This document shows, piece after piece, positions 26,923-35,793 of a stretch of DNA of 64,000 bases. Source of the DNA: Gemmatimonadota bacterium. Lineage in GTDB: Bacteria; Gemmatimonadota; Gemmatimonadetes; Longimicrobiales; Gaopeijiaceae. The stretch covers positions 176,756-240,755 of the forward strand of contig JAQBXY010000002.1 in assembly GCA_027623325.1 (NCBI GenBank). Reading direction: 5' to 3'. The first letter of the stretch is position 1. Every line of letters begins with the position of its first letter. The notes beneath the pieces were generated by a model. The model did not search any database and had not been told where the DNA came from. It saw only the letters and a list, made by a program, of their open reading frames with translations. Made by a program: the position numbers and the translations under genes.

Positions 26923-28562
26923 CCGCTCTCCGTCGTCACGGCCGGCGCGACCTCTACCCTCACGGACATGCCGGTCATCATGTGATAGAGAAGGTGACAG
27001 TGGAACGCCCATGCCCCCGGTTCATCGAAGGTCAGGTGCGCCTCGACCGTCCCGTTGGGGGGCACGCTCACCGTATGCTTACGTGGAGCGAACGCCGGGT
27101 GGGCGCCGTTCTGAATTTCCATGAACACCCCGTGGAGATGCATGGGGTGCTCCATCATGGTTTCGTTGACGAACAGTAGCCGCACCCGCTCGCCCACGGT
27201 GAGCCGAATTGGGTCGGCCTTGGACAGCTTATTGTCGTTGATCGTCCAGAAGTACCGCTCCATGTCGCCCGTCAAGCGGAGGTGAACGTCACGGGTCGGC
27301 TCTCTGCGATCCTCGTTCGGTTCCAGCGCGACGAGATCCGCCAGCGTGAGCCTTCGGACCGTCGCGGAAGGTTCGGAATGCCCCATCGCATCATGGTCCA
27401 TGTCGGGATCCATAGCGTTCTGCGGCATGGACATGTCGTGCCCTTCCATGCTCATGGTGCGAAGTGGACGTTCGTCGAACGGTGGAATGTCCGCTTCGAC
27501 TCCCTCCACTTCAGCCAGCGTGCCGCGCACGAAGCCCGAACGGTCGAGCGATTGGGCAAAGATCGAATACGCCGAACCGGCCTCGGGCTGAACCACGACA
27601 TCGTACGTTTCGGCTACGGCGATGCGGAATTCGTCGACGCGCACGGGTTCCACGTCCTGCCCGTCGGCCTGCACGACGGTCATTACGAGCCCCGGGATCT
27701 TCACGTCGAAGTACGACATGGCCGCAGCGTTGATGAAACGAAGGCGGACCCGTTCTCCGCGGGAGAACAAGCCGGTCCAATTCTCAGACGCCGTCTTGCC
27801 GTTCAGGAGGTACGTGTACGTGGCGCCCGTAACGTCGGCGATGTCGGTGGGATCCATACGCATACGTCCCCACATCAGGCGGTCGGAGACCGTCTGACCC
27901 GCGTCCTCGGACAATCCCCGTACGAACTGCCCGAGCGTGCGCCGGCCGTAGTTGTAGTAAGCCCCGTCGCCCTTGAGGTTACGTAGGACGTGCATGGGGT
28001 CCTCGTCGGACCAGTCGGAGAGGACGATGACGTGCTCTCGATCGTACGCGACCGGGTCCACACCCGCCGGGTCGATAATCAGCGGCGCGTAGACACCGAG
28101 CTGTTCCTGACCACCGGAGTGGCTGTGATACCAGTAGGTGCCGGCCTGACGAGCCGTGAAGCGGTAGGTAAAGGTCTCGCCCGGCTTGATGCCATCGAAG
28201 CTGAAGCCGGGCACGCCGTCCATGTCGGCGGGAACGAGCAGGCCGTGCCAGTGGAGAGAGGTGTCTTCGCTCAGGCCGTTGGTCACGCGGACAACAACCT
28301 CCTGCCCTTCGCGGAGCCGGAGCAGGGGACCCGGAATCATGTCGTTGATTGCCCGCGCCACTGCTGACTTCCCACTGAAGCCGACCCCGAGCTTGCCGAT
28401 CACGAGATCGTATTCGACGCGCGCCGGGGTGCCCTCTCCGAAGGGGGCGACCGCCGCAAAGAGTCTTTGAGGGTGGAGGCCGAAGCGGGTGGTCACAGAA
28501 AGACCGACCGCGACACGGATGAAGTCGCGGCGACCGAGCGGGAGGGTCGGTGGATTGGTCAT
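26919..28562 (-). CDS. pcoA: Tat-exported multicopper oxidase (CopA/PcoA type)
   Basis: A 547-residue periplasmic oxidase that oxidises Cu(I) to less toxic Cu(II). ATG 28562 begins a Tat signal, GRRDFIRVAVGLSV. All four copper motifs are present: HWHG, YWYHSHSG, HPMHLHG and HCHLLYHMMTGM, the last giving type 1 ligands. Between domains 2 and 3 a Met/His/Asp-rich stretch (MSMEGHDMSM, then MDPDMDHDAMGH) is the known copper-binding tract of PcoA/CopA. First gene of the operon; its upstream region holds mirrored 11-bp-spaced repeats. Confidence 0.95.
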   Translation of the reverse strand: MTNPPTLPLGRRDFIRVAVGLSVTTRFGLHPQRLFAAVAPFGEGTPARVEYDLVIGKLGVGFSGKSAVARAINDMIPGPLLRLREGQEVVVRVTNGLSEDTSLHWHGLLVPADMDGVPGFSFDGIKPGETFTYRFTARQAGTYWYHSHSGGQEQLGVYAPLIIDPAGVDPVAYDREHVIVLSDWSDEDPMHVLRNLKGDGAYYNYGRRTLGQFVRGLSEDAGQTVSDRLMWGRMRMDPTDIADVTGATYTYLLNGKTASENWTGLFSRGERVRLRFINAAAMSYFDVKIPGLVMTVVQADGQDVEPVRVDEFRIAVAETYDVVVQPEAGSAYSIFAQSLDRSGFVRGTLAEVEGVEADIPPFDERPLRTMSMEGHDMSMPQNAMDPDMDHDAMGHSEPSATVRRLTLADLVALEPNEDRREPTRDVHLRLTGDMERYFWTINDNKLSKADPIRLTVGERVRLLFVNETMMEHPMHLHGVFMEIQNGAHPAFAPRKHTVSVPPNGTVEAHLTFDEPGAWAFHCHLLYHMMTGMSVRVEVAPAVTTESG

Positions 28563-28632
28563 GAAGCGTGGAGTCGGTGTTGGGTCGAGGGCGCGATCCG
28601 GCACGTTCGACACGTACGATCGCCTCTCAAGC

Positions 28633-28659
28633 ATGAAGTCCAAGTGAAGCCGACATTAA
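28633..28659 (-). promoter_or_regulatory. Putative response-regulator box before the oxidase operon
   Basis: On the minus strand three pentamers are spaced by 11 bases: TTAAT (28659-28655), TTCAC (28648-28644) and TTCAT (28637-28633). They lie 71 bases or more upstream of the oxidase start. The same element on the plus strand (28666-28692) faces the PepSY gene. The pattern is read from sequence; CusR/CopR-type binding is inferred. Confidence 0.5.
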
Positions 28660-28665
28660 GGGATC

Positions 28666-28692
28666 TTCATGTGGGCTTCATGGTGATTTCAC
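28666..28692 (+). promoter_or_regulatory. Putative response-regulator box before the PepSY gene
   Basis: TTCAT (28666), TTCAT (28677) and TTCAC (28688) repeat at exact 11-base intervals, 39 bases before the PepSY ATG. This is the clearest copy of the triple also seen before tolC and, mirrored, before the oxidase operon. Confidence 0.6.
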
Positions 28693-28730
28693 CCGACTCG
28701 ACCCATTCTCCCTCTTCCTTTCCAGACAGG

Positions 28731-30248
28731 ATGGCGGTGTTGATGCAGCCTTCGACTCTTCGGAGACTCTCGCGCGCGCACCGGACGCTAGGGGTCGTCG
28801 TGACCGTCCCGATCGTCCTATGGATCCTGTCGTCCTTCGTGCTGCATGGTGTCGGCTTGGCGCTGCCGAACGGACTTCAGGGTGTCTACGAACTGGTGCC
28901 CTACCACCCCGCCTCCGTGCGCTTGGAAGAAGAGGGCATCGCGAGCGCTGACGCCCTCCTCCAGCGTGCCGCCGCCGATGGCCTCACCCGCGTCTACTGG
29001 CTGCGCCTTGAGACACTCGGCGACCGTCCCAGCTACGTCGTGAAGCCAGGCCCCTTCGAGCTCGAGCGCGTGTACGACGCCCGGTCCCTTGAACGACTCG
29101 ACCCCCTCTCCGACGAGCTGCTTACGTCGATCATCGACGAACATCTCATCGACACGCGTGTGGAGCACTTTGAGGATGACGACGAGTTCAATCGGTATTA
29201 CGCGCTTGAGCGGGTGCCGGCGGTCGGGGTCGAGATGGCCGGTGCCCAGCCGTCCGAGCTCATCTTCTCGCGTTCGTCCGGGCGCATTCTCAGGCGCACC
29301 GATCCTTTGGCTTCCTGGTTCGACCGAGCCTACAAGAGTGTCCATGTTTGGCAGTGGGGCGACAGCCTCCGTCTCTTCACGGCCTTCTTGTACGGGCTGG
29401 TAGGGACCGCCCTGGTCCTCGTATCGCTCGGTTACACGCTCTGGTGGACTCGACGTCCGGCCCGGCAGCGTTGGACTGCCGCGGTGCGGCCCGCCCGGCG
29501 GATTCATGCCCGAGTCGCGCCGTTTGCCGGTTTCCTACTCGCCACACAGATGCTGGTCGGTGCATTCCTCTGGTTCAACCTCGGACTGATCGAGCCGCGC
29601 TTCCGCGGTCAGGGCTCGTTCCGAGACGACTGGTCCGGCGGAATTTCTGTCACCGAGCACCTAGCCGACGCCCGCAGCATCGCTGACGCGCTTCCTGCTG
29701 AGTTGCTCGCTTCCGAGCGTCCCATTCAACGGTATGAATGGCGAGCCGTCGGCGACGAGCGATTCTGGCTCGCGTATCCGGCGCGGAACGAGAACGGGGT
29801 TCTTGTTGATGCCCACTCGGGTGCGGTGCTCGATCGGCTCACGCCGGAGCAGGCTGCGGTTGCTGGGCGCATGGTCGTGGCGGGCGAACCAGCAGGTCCC
29901 TCGGCCGAATCCATGGAATACTGGATGGACTTCAATGCGCGGGTGCCCACGTACCGTTTTCGATTCGCGGACCCCGACGATTCGGACGTCCACATTTCTC
30001 AGATCACGGGTGAGGTGGTTCAACGGCGGCCGGCGATCTGGCGGGCGTTCGGCCCGTTCCTGTCGTACCACACGTTTGGGTTCACCGGAAATCCGTGGTT
30101 CGACACGATCCTACTCACGGCTCTTCAGCTCACGATTCTCACTATGGTCGTGACCGGTTGGATGATGGTCCTTCGTAGCAAACGCGCAGCCTCCATCGGC
30201 GGGGCCGCGGGCACACCTGATGATGCCGAAATCTGGAGGTCAACTTGA
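28731..30248 (+). CDS. PepSY-associated membrane protein
   Basis: A 505-residue inner-membrane protein with four helices: residues ~15-40, ~215-245, ~258-285 and ~460-485. The large periplasmic loops contain PepSY-like repeats (DALLQRAAADGLTRVYWLRLE, SIADALPAELLASERPIQRYEWR, ARNENGVLVDAHSGAVLDRLT). Such proteins occur with iron or copper uptake and reductase systems. The ATG at 28731 is the first good choice after the control region; ATG 28743 is also possible. The open frame extends back to 28467 but overlaps the divergent oxidase gene. Its stop overlaps the next gene's TTG. Confidence 0.8.
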   Translation: MAVLMQPSTLRRLSRAHRTLGVVVTVPIVLWILSSFVLHGVGLALPNGLQGVYELVPYHPASVRLEEEGIASADALLQRAAADGLTRVYWLRLETLGDRPSYVVKPGPFELERVYDARSLERLDPLSDELLTSIIDEHLIDTRVEHFEDDDEFNRYYALERVPAVGVEMAGAQPSELIFSRSSGRILRRTDPLASWFDRAYKSVHVWQWGDSLRLFTAFLYGLVGTALVLVSLGYTLWWTRRPARQRWTAAVRPARRIHARVAPFAGFLLATQMLVGAFLWFNLGLIEPRFRGQGSFRDDWSGGISVTEHLADARSIADALPAELLASERPIQRYEWRAVGDERFWLAYPARNENGVLVDAHSGAVLDRLTPEQAAVAGRMVVAGEPAGPSAESMEYWMDFNARVPTYRFRFADPDDSDVHISQITGEVVQRRPAIWRAFGPFLSYHTFGFTGNPWFDTILLTALQLTILTMVVTGWMMVLRSKRAASIGGAAGTPDDAEIWRST

Positions 30249-30712
30249 AGATGCTATTGGTACGTTCGGTTCTTGCCCTGCTGTTCACAGCCGTGGCCCT
30301 TACCCCACCGGTCGAGCTCTCTGCTCAGGCGGCTGCCGCCGAGGTCGTTGCGACGGTCGACGCGTATCACTCGGCGCTTGCGGCCGGAGACTCGGTCACC
30401 GCGTTGTCGTTATTGGCGGACGACGTCACGATCTTGGAAACCGGCAATGTCGAAGACAAAGAGCACTACCGGAGCGGCCATCTCTCCGGTGACATGCGGT
30501 TCGCACAGGCGGTGCCCCGTGAGCGGTCCGAGATCACCGTTCAGGTGATCGGCGACGCGGCCTTCGCGTGGTCCACGAGTGTCACCCAGGGTCGCATGGG
30601 CGAGCGAGAGATCAACTCCCAGGGCGCCGAACTGGCCGTGCTCGCCCGGGTCGACGGCAAGTGGCTGATCAAGGCGATCCACTGGTCGTCTCGCGCACGC
30701 CGCGCACCCTGA
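30245..30712 (+). CDS. Exported NTF2/SnoaL-like (DUF4440-type) protein
   Basis: A 155-residue protein with a signal peptide (SVLALLFTAVALTPPVELSAQ) and an NTF2-like cone fold: VVATVDAYHSALAAGDSVTALSLLADDVTILETG is the usual first helix-strand, and KWLIKAIHWSSR the last strand. TTG 30245 is chosen because GGAGG lies 5 bases before it; ATG 30251 is too far. It overlaps the PepSY stop (TTGA), so both are co-translated. The function within the copper island is unknown. A second, separate NTF2-like gene lies at 59915-60427. Confidence 0.75.
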   Translation: MKMLLVRSVLALLFTAVALTPPVELSAQAAAAEVVATVDAYHSALAAGDSVTALSLLADDVTILETGNVEDKEHYRSGHLSGDMRFAQAVPRERSEITVQVIGDAAFAWSTSVTQGRMGEREINSQGAELAVLARVDGKWLIKAIHWSSRARRAP

Positions 30713-30728
30713 TTCACCTCCGGGCTAC

Positions 30729-30772
30729 AAAAAGCTCCACCCGGTCCGGCGAGCGCCGGGACCGGGTGGAGC
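30729..30772 (-). terminator. Intrinsic terminator of the HisC-like gene, possibly bidirectional
   Basis: A 14-bp perfect stem (30734-30747 with 30759-30772) and an A5 run at 30729-30733, which reads as a U-tract on the minus strand just after the aminotransferase gene. The plus-strand NTF2-like gene ends 16 bases before it. Confidence 0.8.
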
Positions 30773-30796
30773 GATTCCCCGTTTTGGCGGAGCCTT

Positions 30797-31930
30797 CTAG
30801 ATCCAGCCCTTCCGACGGAAGTCCTTGATCGTTGCGGCCCAGCGGTCCATCTCGTCGGGCATACCGAACGAGAGCCGGTTGTGGTCGAGCATCGGCGGGA
30901 AGTCACGACCCACCAACAGCCCAGTCTCGGCCATCCGGTTTCGGTACGTCGCCAGATCGCCATTGATCTTGTGCATCAGGAAGTTGGCGTTCGTGGGCAG
31001 GTAGTCCAGACCGAGTTCATCGAGTGTCTGATGGATGATCGCTTTCGACTCTTCGTTCACTGCGATCGACCGAGCGACGATGCCCGTGTCCTTGAGCGAG
31101 GCGATACCCGCGGCACCGGCCAGAACGTTCGGGCTGTTCTGGATGGTGTGCTCGTTGAGTCGAGCTGCCGTGGACGGATGCGACACCGCGTAGCCGAGTC
31201 GCAGGCCGGCCATCGCGAAGATCTTCGAGAAGGTCCGGATGACGATCACATTAGGCTTCTGCTCGATCCACTTGAGTGCCGGCCAGAAGCTGTCGTCAGT
31301 CACGTACTCGAGATACGCCTCGTCCATCAGGAAGGTCGTCGTCTCGGGCGCTTCCGCGATCCAGGCGTCGATGTCGGCGGAGGAGGTGATCGTCCCCGTC
31401 GGGTTGTTCGGGTTGCAGAAGTACACCAGCGAGGGCCGCTTCGAGGCCGCCTCACGCATTCTGCCCACGTCGTGCTGCAGATCCGCCGTGAGTGGAATCG
31501 TGGTTACCTCGAACGGCATGGTGTCCTGATAGTCCATGACGTCTTCGAAGGTCGGGGCCGCTGCGATCAGCGGTGTATTCGGCCCCTGGAAGGCCTGAGT
31601 CGCGACCTGCAGGATCTCCGTGGAGCCGAAGCCGAGCGTAATGTTCTCGGTCTTCACATTGAGATACCGCGCGAGCTCTTCCATCAGCTCTTGGCGCCGT
31701 CCACCGTATCGGTTGGACTCGCCGATCGCGCCGATCAGGGCCTCGCGTGCCGCCGGAGATATGCCGAGCGGATTCTCGTTGGAGTTGAGTCGAACGACGC
31801 CATTCACGTCGGTCTTTCCTGGCCCCCAGCCCGGGGTCTTGTCGAGCAGCGCGCCCAGAGCCCCTCCGGCCCCAGTCATTCCGGCCAGGCTTGCGGCCAT
31901 TCCAGACGTTACGAAACCTCGGCGATCCAT
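30797..31930 (-). CDS. Tat-exported HisC-like aminotransferase
   Basis: A 377-residue fold-type I PLP aminotransferase related to histidinol-phosphate aminotransferase. Visible are RLNSNENPLG, GFGSTEILQVATQAF, VYFCNPNNPTGT, DEAYLEYV and the Schiff-base Lys236 in RTFSKIFAMAGLRLGY. ATG 31930 has an AGGAGG site 5 bases upstream. The N-terminus MDRRGFVTSGMAASLAGMTGAGGALG is a twin-arginine signal, so the enzyme is expected to fold with PLP in the cytosol and act in the periplasm. HisC itself is cytosolic, and no his genes are nearby. Substrate unknown. Confidence 0.87.
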   Translation of the reverse strand: MDRRGFVTSGMAASLAGMTGAGGALGALLDKTPGWGPGKTDVNGVVRLNSNENPLGISPAAREALIGAIGESNRYGGRRQELMEELARYLNVKTENITLGFGSTEILQVATQAFQGPNTPLIAAAPTFEDVMDYQDTMPFEVTTIPLTADLQHDVGRMREAASKRPSLVYFCNPNNPTGTITSSADIDAWIAEAPETTTFLMDEAYLEYVTDDSFWPALKWIEQKPNVIVIRTFSKIFAMAGLRLGYAVSHPSTAARLNEHTIQNSPNVLAGAAGIASLKDTGIVARSIAVNEESKAIIHQTLDELGLDYLPTNANFLMHKINGDLATYRNRMAETGLLVGRDFPPMLDHNRLSFGMPDEMDRWAATIKDFRRKGWI

Positions 31931-32049
31931 GCGTCCTCCTGCGGTTGGTTCGGGTCTGCGATAATGTGGGCGTCGTTGCCCGGGACCGAAAGAGTGCAGC
32001 CCCGGTACGATGAAAACCGAACGAAACGATCCCTCGAAACTACGCTTCC

Positions 32050-33666
32050 ATGCGCCGCATCGTCTTTGTCTCCGCATGCTTGGTCTCGGCCACGCTCCCG
32101 CCGGCACTTTTCGGCCAAGTGCTCGACGCTCCGGTCCGGTACGAAGCCGACTTCCCTAGTCCCGACTTCCATCGGAGCCGACGGAACGCGGTCATGGCCG
32201 CACTCCCGGAGAACGGGGTGGCGGTTCTCTTTGGGGCACCGACGCGAAACCGTTCCAACGACGTCTCCTACGAGTACCGACAGTCCAGCGACTTCCTGTA
32301 CCTGACGGGGAGTTCGGAGCCCGGTTCGGCCCTGATCCTCGCTCCGGCGGGTGTCGATATCGATGGGGTAACGGTGCGGGAGATTCTGTTCGTGCCGCCT
32401 CGAGACCCGGCTCAGGAGGTTTGGTTGGGTCGGCGTTTCGGAACGGCCCGGGCGATGGAACAGTTGGGGGTCGCATTGGCCCTCGATGCGACGCGCTTCG
32501 CGGAGGTTGTCGGACCGCTACTCCAGAGTGACGGGCACAGGATCTTTCACCTCGATCTGCCGCAGGGGGTCGAGGACGGGTCGGAACTCGCGGATCAACT
32601 CGACACCTTCCTTACCTACCAGGAACCCCTCGTCATCTCCGATGGTGGGATCACCGGATTCGTCCTCCAGGGCATGCTCACCGCCCGGACGCCTGATGCT
32701 TTCGCGCGGATGCGCGGGATCGCGTCGCGCGGCTTCAGTGCCGGTACGGTTTCTGACCCAGTCCTGCGCGAGGCGGCATCCGCATTTCTTGCGGCCGGTT
32801 CGGTCGACTCGTGGAACGAGCAACGCAGCGAGTTGTTACGTGGCCGACCGGATGGGACGACGCTCCGAAGCGTTCTCGACGACCTCAGGGCCATCAAGAC
32901 CGATGAGGAGCTGGCTGCCTTGAGAAAGGCGATCGATATCACCGCGGAGGCGCACCGTGAAGTCATGCAGCAGGTGAGCGCGGGGTGGACGGAGTACGAA
33001 ATCGAGGCGCTCATCGAGTACACGTTCAAACGCAACGGTGCGGAATACACCGGATTTCCCAGCATCGTCGGAAGCGGTGAGAATTCGGTGATCCTGCACT
33101 ACGAGACCAATCGTCGTACGACCACGGCCGGCGATGTGATCGTGATCGACATCGGGGCTGAGTACCGGGGCTACTCGGCGGACGTTACTCGCACGATCCC
33201 CGTGGGCGGCGCATACAGTGCGGAACAGAAGTTGATCTACGAGCTCGTCTTCCGGGCACAGGATGCCGGGATCGCGGCGACTCTCGCAGGCAGTCCGTTC
33301 GGGGCCCCTCACCAGGCAGCTGCTCAGGTGCTGGCGGCCGGCCTCGCGGAACTAGGGTTGATCCAGAGTCCGGCAGATCAGGCGGGGCTCCGTCGGTTCT
33401 TCATGCACGGCACCAGCCACTACCTCGGTCTGGACGTGCACGATGTCGGGACCGGCGGGCCGATGGAGCCCGGAACGGTCATCACCGTGGAGCCGGGGAT
33501 CTACATTGCCGCTTCCGAGGACATCGATCCGAGATGGTGGAATATCGGGGTGCGAATCGAGGATGATATTTTGGTCACCGAGGCCGGACCCCTGATTCTG
33601 TCATCCTCCGCTCCCCGCAGGCTCGAAGACGTGGAAGCCCTCATGAAGCGGCCGGCTTCTTTCTGA
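32050..33666 (+). CDS. Exported Xaa-Pro aminopeptidase (M24B family)
   Basis: A 538-residue metallopeptidase that removes N-terminal residues before proline. A signal peptide (MRRIVFVSACLVSATLPPALFGQ) precedes the N-terminal creatinase-like domain (YRQSSDFLYLTGSSEPGSALIL). The pita-bread catalytic domain has the five metal ligands: Asp in VIDIGAEY, Asp in GYSADVTRTIP, His in HGTSHYLGLDVHD, Glu in TVEPGIYI and Glu in VRIEDDILVTE. Length and order match aminopeptidase P. It is divergent from the HisC-like gene and, with the M14 peptidase, suggests external peptide use. Confidence 0.92.
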   Translation: MRRIVFVSACLVSATLPPALFGQVLDAPVRYEADFPSPDFHRSRRNAVMAALPENGVAVLFGAPTRNRSNDVSYEYRQSSDFLYLTGSSEPGSALILAPAGVDIDGVTVREILFVPPRDPAQEVWLGRRFGTARAMEQLGVALALDATRFAEVVGPLLQSDGHRIFHLDLPQGVEDGSELADQLDTFLTYQEPLVISDGGITGFVLQGMLTARTPDAFARMRGIASRGFSAGTVSDPVLREAASAFLAAGSVDSWNEQRSELLRGRPDGTTLRSVLDDLRAIKTDEELAALRKAIDITAEAHREVMQQVSAGWTEYEIEALIEYTFKRNGAEYTGFPSIVGSGENSVILHYETNRRTTTAGDVIVIDIGAEYRGYSADVTRTIPVGGAYSAEQKLIYELVFRAQDAGIAATLAGSPFGAPHQAAAQVLAAGLAELGLIQSPADQAGLRRFFMHGTSHYLGLDVHDVGTGGPMEPGTVITVEPGIYIAASEDIDPRWWNIGVRIEDDILVTEAGPLILSSSAPRRLEDVEALMKRPASF

Positions 33667-33699
33667 TTCAGTCGGCGGCCTATGGCAGCGCCGAGGCGC

Positions 33700-35793
33700 T
33701 CACCTGGCGGGCCGAAACTCGGCACGTTCGATCACAGCACCCTCGAGAGAGGAATCGACGACGTCCATTCCCGCGACGACCGTCCCGATGACCGTGTAGC
33801 CGTGATTGAGCCGGACGTTGTCGATCAGATTGATATAGATCTGTCCATCGCCCGTATCGTGACCGCGAGTCGAGATGCCGACGGTGCCACGCCACTGTAG
33901 ATCGAGACCGACTTCGTCGCGCGTAAACGGCCCGTCGCCCTGGTATTCGTGTGCGCTAGGGCTGCCCCCCTGAAGCACGAAATTGGGCGCCCACCGATGG
34001 AACGTCAGTCCGTCGAAGTATCCGGCGCGAACGAGCCGAACGAAGCGATAGGTGTTCGTCGGTGCCGCATAAGGGAGAAGGGAGATCTCCACCGTTGGGC
34101 CACCCTGCATGTGCAACACGACCGACGCTTCGTCCATCGACCTCAGATCAGCGCTCGTCGGCAGCGCGGCGCGAGCGCGTGGGGTGGGTGTAGCCGCGTA
34201 GGACTGTCCGTTCCACGTCCCGAGAATACCCGCGACGTCCGCTGCGACCATCGGATCGTAGTCGGACAGGAAGGGGATGAGCCGCTCGGTCAGCATCGCG
34301 TCGCCGACTTCTGCTAGCCGAGTGAGAAGGGCCCGGCGCGAGTCCCTCCACGTTTCTCTTCCTGCCAGCGAGATCCGCTCGAATGCGGTCATCGCCGCGG
34401 TCGCCGCCGACGCACGGTCGGTCGTGCCCTCCAGAAGCCGTGCCGCCGTCATCAGGAGCTGCGGATCGTCGTGAGCGAGCTGCGCAATGAGTAGAGGATC
34501 CGCGGAGTGATCCTCAAGCGCGAAGACTCCCTCGATCGCGGCCGTCTTCACATTGGCGACCGGATCGTCGACGAGTTCGCGCAGAGTGCCCCGGTCGCCG
34601 AGAAGCCGTGCCGCCCGGGCTCCGTACGCGCGCACGAAGGGATTCGCGTGCGAGACGAAGGAGGAGAGCAGAGGCGCAGAGTCGTCTCGCGAGAGCTGCG
34701 CGAGTGACACCAAAGCGTGCGCGCTGGGTTGCCACTCGCTGGTCGCGCTCGCGTCGAGGCTCATCGCAGCCTCGCGCAGCGACGCGCGCTGCTGCGCGGG
34801 AGCCGGGCAGGGTTGGGCGAGTGCATCGATCGCCACTACACGAACCGCGCCTAGAACCGTGGGAGCTGCCGCCGCTAGGAGGTATTCACAATACGTTGTG
34901 TCGCGAGGGAGTCGCGCCGTATGGCGGATGGCCTCGATCGCGATCTGTGCGGACCCGTCTTCAAGGGCCCGCCGGATGATTTCAGAGCGCTGCGAAGTTG
35001 GCACCGCGTCGAGGTGTCGAGCGGCGGTCGCCCGAACGTCAGCCGACGGGTCATCGAAGGCGCGCTCCACCAGCGGTTGTGACATACGCCTAGCCTGACC
35101 GAGGGTCGAAACGGCCAACGACCGGATGCGGGCGTTGTCGACGCTCGGGGTCCCGGATACGCCGTGACTCATCAGCGCTTCCAGGCGCTCGGCCGCTTGG
35201 GGCCCGATGCCCTCGCTGCCCCCCCTCCGCACCAGTGCTTCGAACCCCAGCATCACCCCCGTCAGCGTTTCGGCGGGGGCAGGTCGTTCCGCGCTCCCGG
35301 ACAGCCCTATCAACGTCTCTTCGACTCGTTGCCGGTTACGGGCCGTGAGAGCAAGCCGTCCCGCAGCGTGGCCGATTACCCCTCGGACTGCGGGGTCGTC
35401 CTCGAGCGCCAGGCGATTGAGAAGGGATTCGAGGGCAACATCGCCTTCCGAGGTATGGACGGCCTGCGCGACGGCGTTGGCTGCGAACTGACGCACCGTC
35501 GCCGAGGAGTCGGATAGCAGCGGCGTGATATCCCCGAGCAGTTCCGGATTCTCCAGGCGCCCGAGGCCACGGACGGCTACCTGTCGCAGGAAGTCCTGTT
35601 CGGCGGCGGTTCCTTCGATCAGGACCGTCAGCTCCGGGCCACCTGTTGGGCGCGCCTCCTCGGCCGCCAGAAGCCGGAGAAACGCGTCGTCGCCACGGGC
35701 GGCGGAGCCACCCTCAGGCGCGCAGCTAGACACAGCCGTGAGGAGTAGAACGAAGAGTCCCAAGAGGCATGGGCGGGCAGGCCGATTCGTCAT
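33700..35793 (-). CDS. HEAT-repeat lipoprotein with C-terminal cyclophilin domain
   Basis: A 697-residue lipoprotein. The signal CLLGLFVLLLTAVSSC ends in a lipobox-like Cys. Residues ~50-520 are HEAT-type repeats (DITPLLSDSSATVRQFAANAVAQ, AFDDPSADVRATAARHLDAV, FVSHANPFVRAYGARAARLLG). The C-terminal ~160 residues form a cyclophilin-type peptidyl-prolyl isomerase (YRFVRLVRAGYFDGLTFHRWAPNFVLQGG, GTVGISTRGHDTGDGQIYINL, YTVIGTVVAGMDVVD). Where cyclophilins have FHRVI, this has FHRWA. It may act as a scaffolded chaperone for exported proteins. ATG overlaps the MBL gene stop. Confidence 0.88.
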   Translation of the reverse strand: MTNRPARPCLLGLFVLLLTAVSSCAPEGGSAARGDDAFLRLLAAEEARPTGGPELTVLIEGTAAEQDFLRQVAVRGLGRLENPELLGDITPLLSDSSATVRQFAANAVAQAVHTSEGDVALESLLNRLALEDDPAVRGVIGHAAGRLALTARNRQRVEETLIGLSGSAERPAPAETLTGVMLGFEALVRRGGSEGIGPQAAERLEALMSHGVSGTPSVDNARIRSLAVSTLGQARRMSQPLVERAFDDPSADVRATAARHLDAVPTSQRSEIIRRALEDGSAQIAIEAIRHTARLPRDTTYCEYLLAAAAPTVLGAVRVVAIDALAQPCPAPAQQRASLREAAMSLDASATSEWQPSAHALVSLAQLSRDDSAPLLSSFVSHANPFVRAYGARAARLLGDRGTLRELVDDPVANVKTAAIEGVFALEDHSADPLLIAQLAHDDPQLLMTAARLLEGTTDRASAATAAMTAFERISLAGRETWRDSRRALLTRLAEVGDAMLTERLIPFLSDYDPMVAADVAGILGTWNGQSYAATPTPRARAALPTSADLRSMDEASVVLHMQGGPTVEISLLPYAAPTNTYRFVRLVRAGYFDGLTFHRWAPNFVLQGGSPSAHEYQGDGPFTRDEVGLDLQWRGTVGISTRGHDTGDGQIYINLIDNVRLNHGYTVIGTVVAGMDVVDSSLEGAVIERAEFRPAR

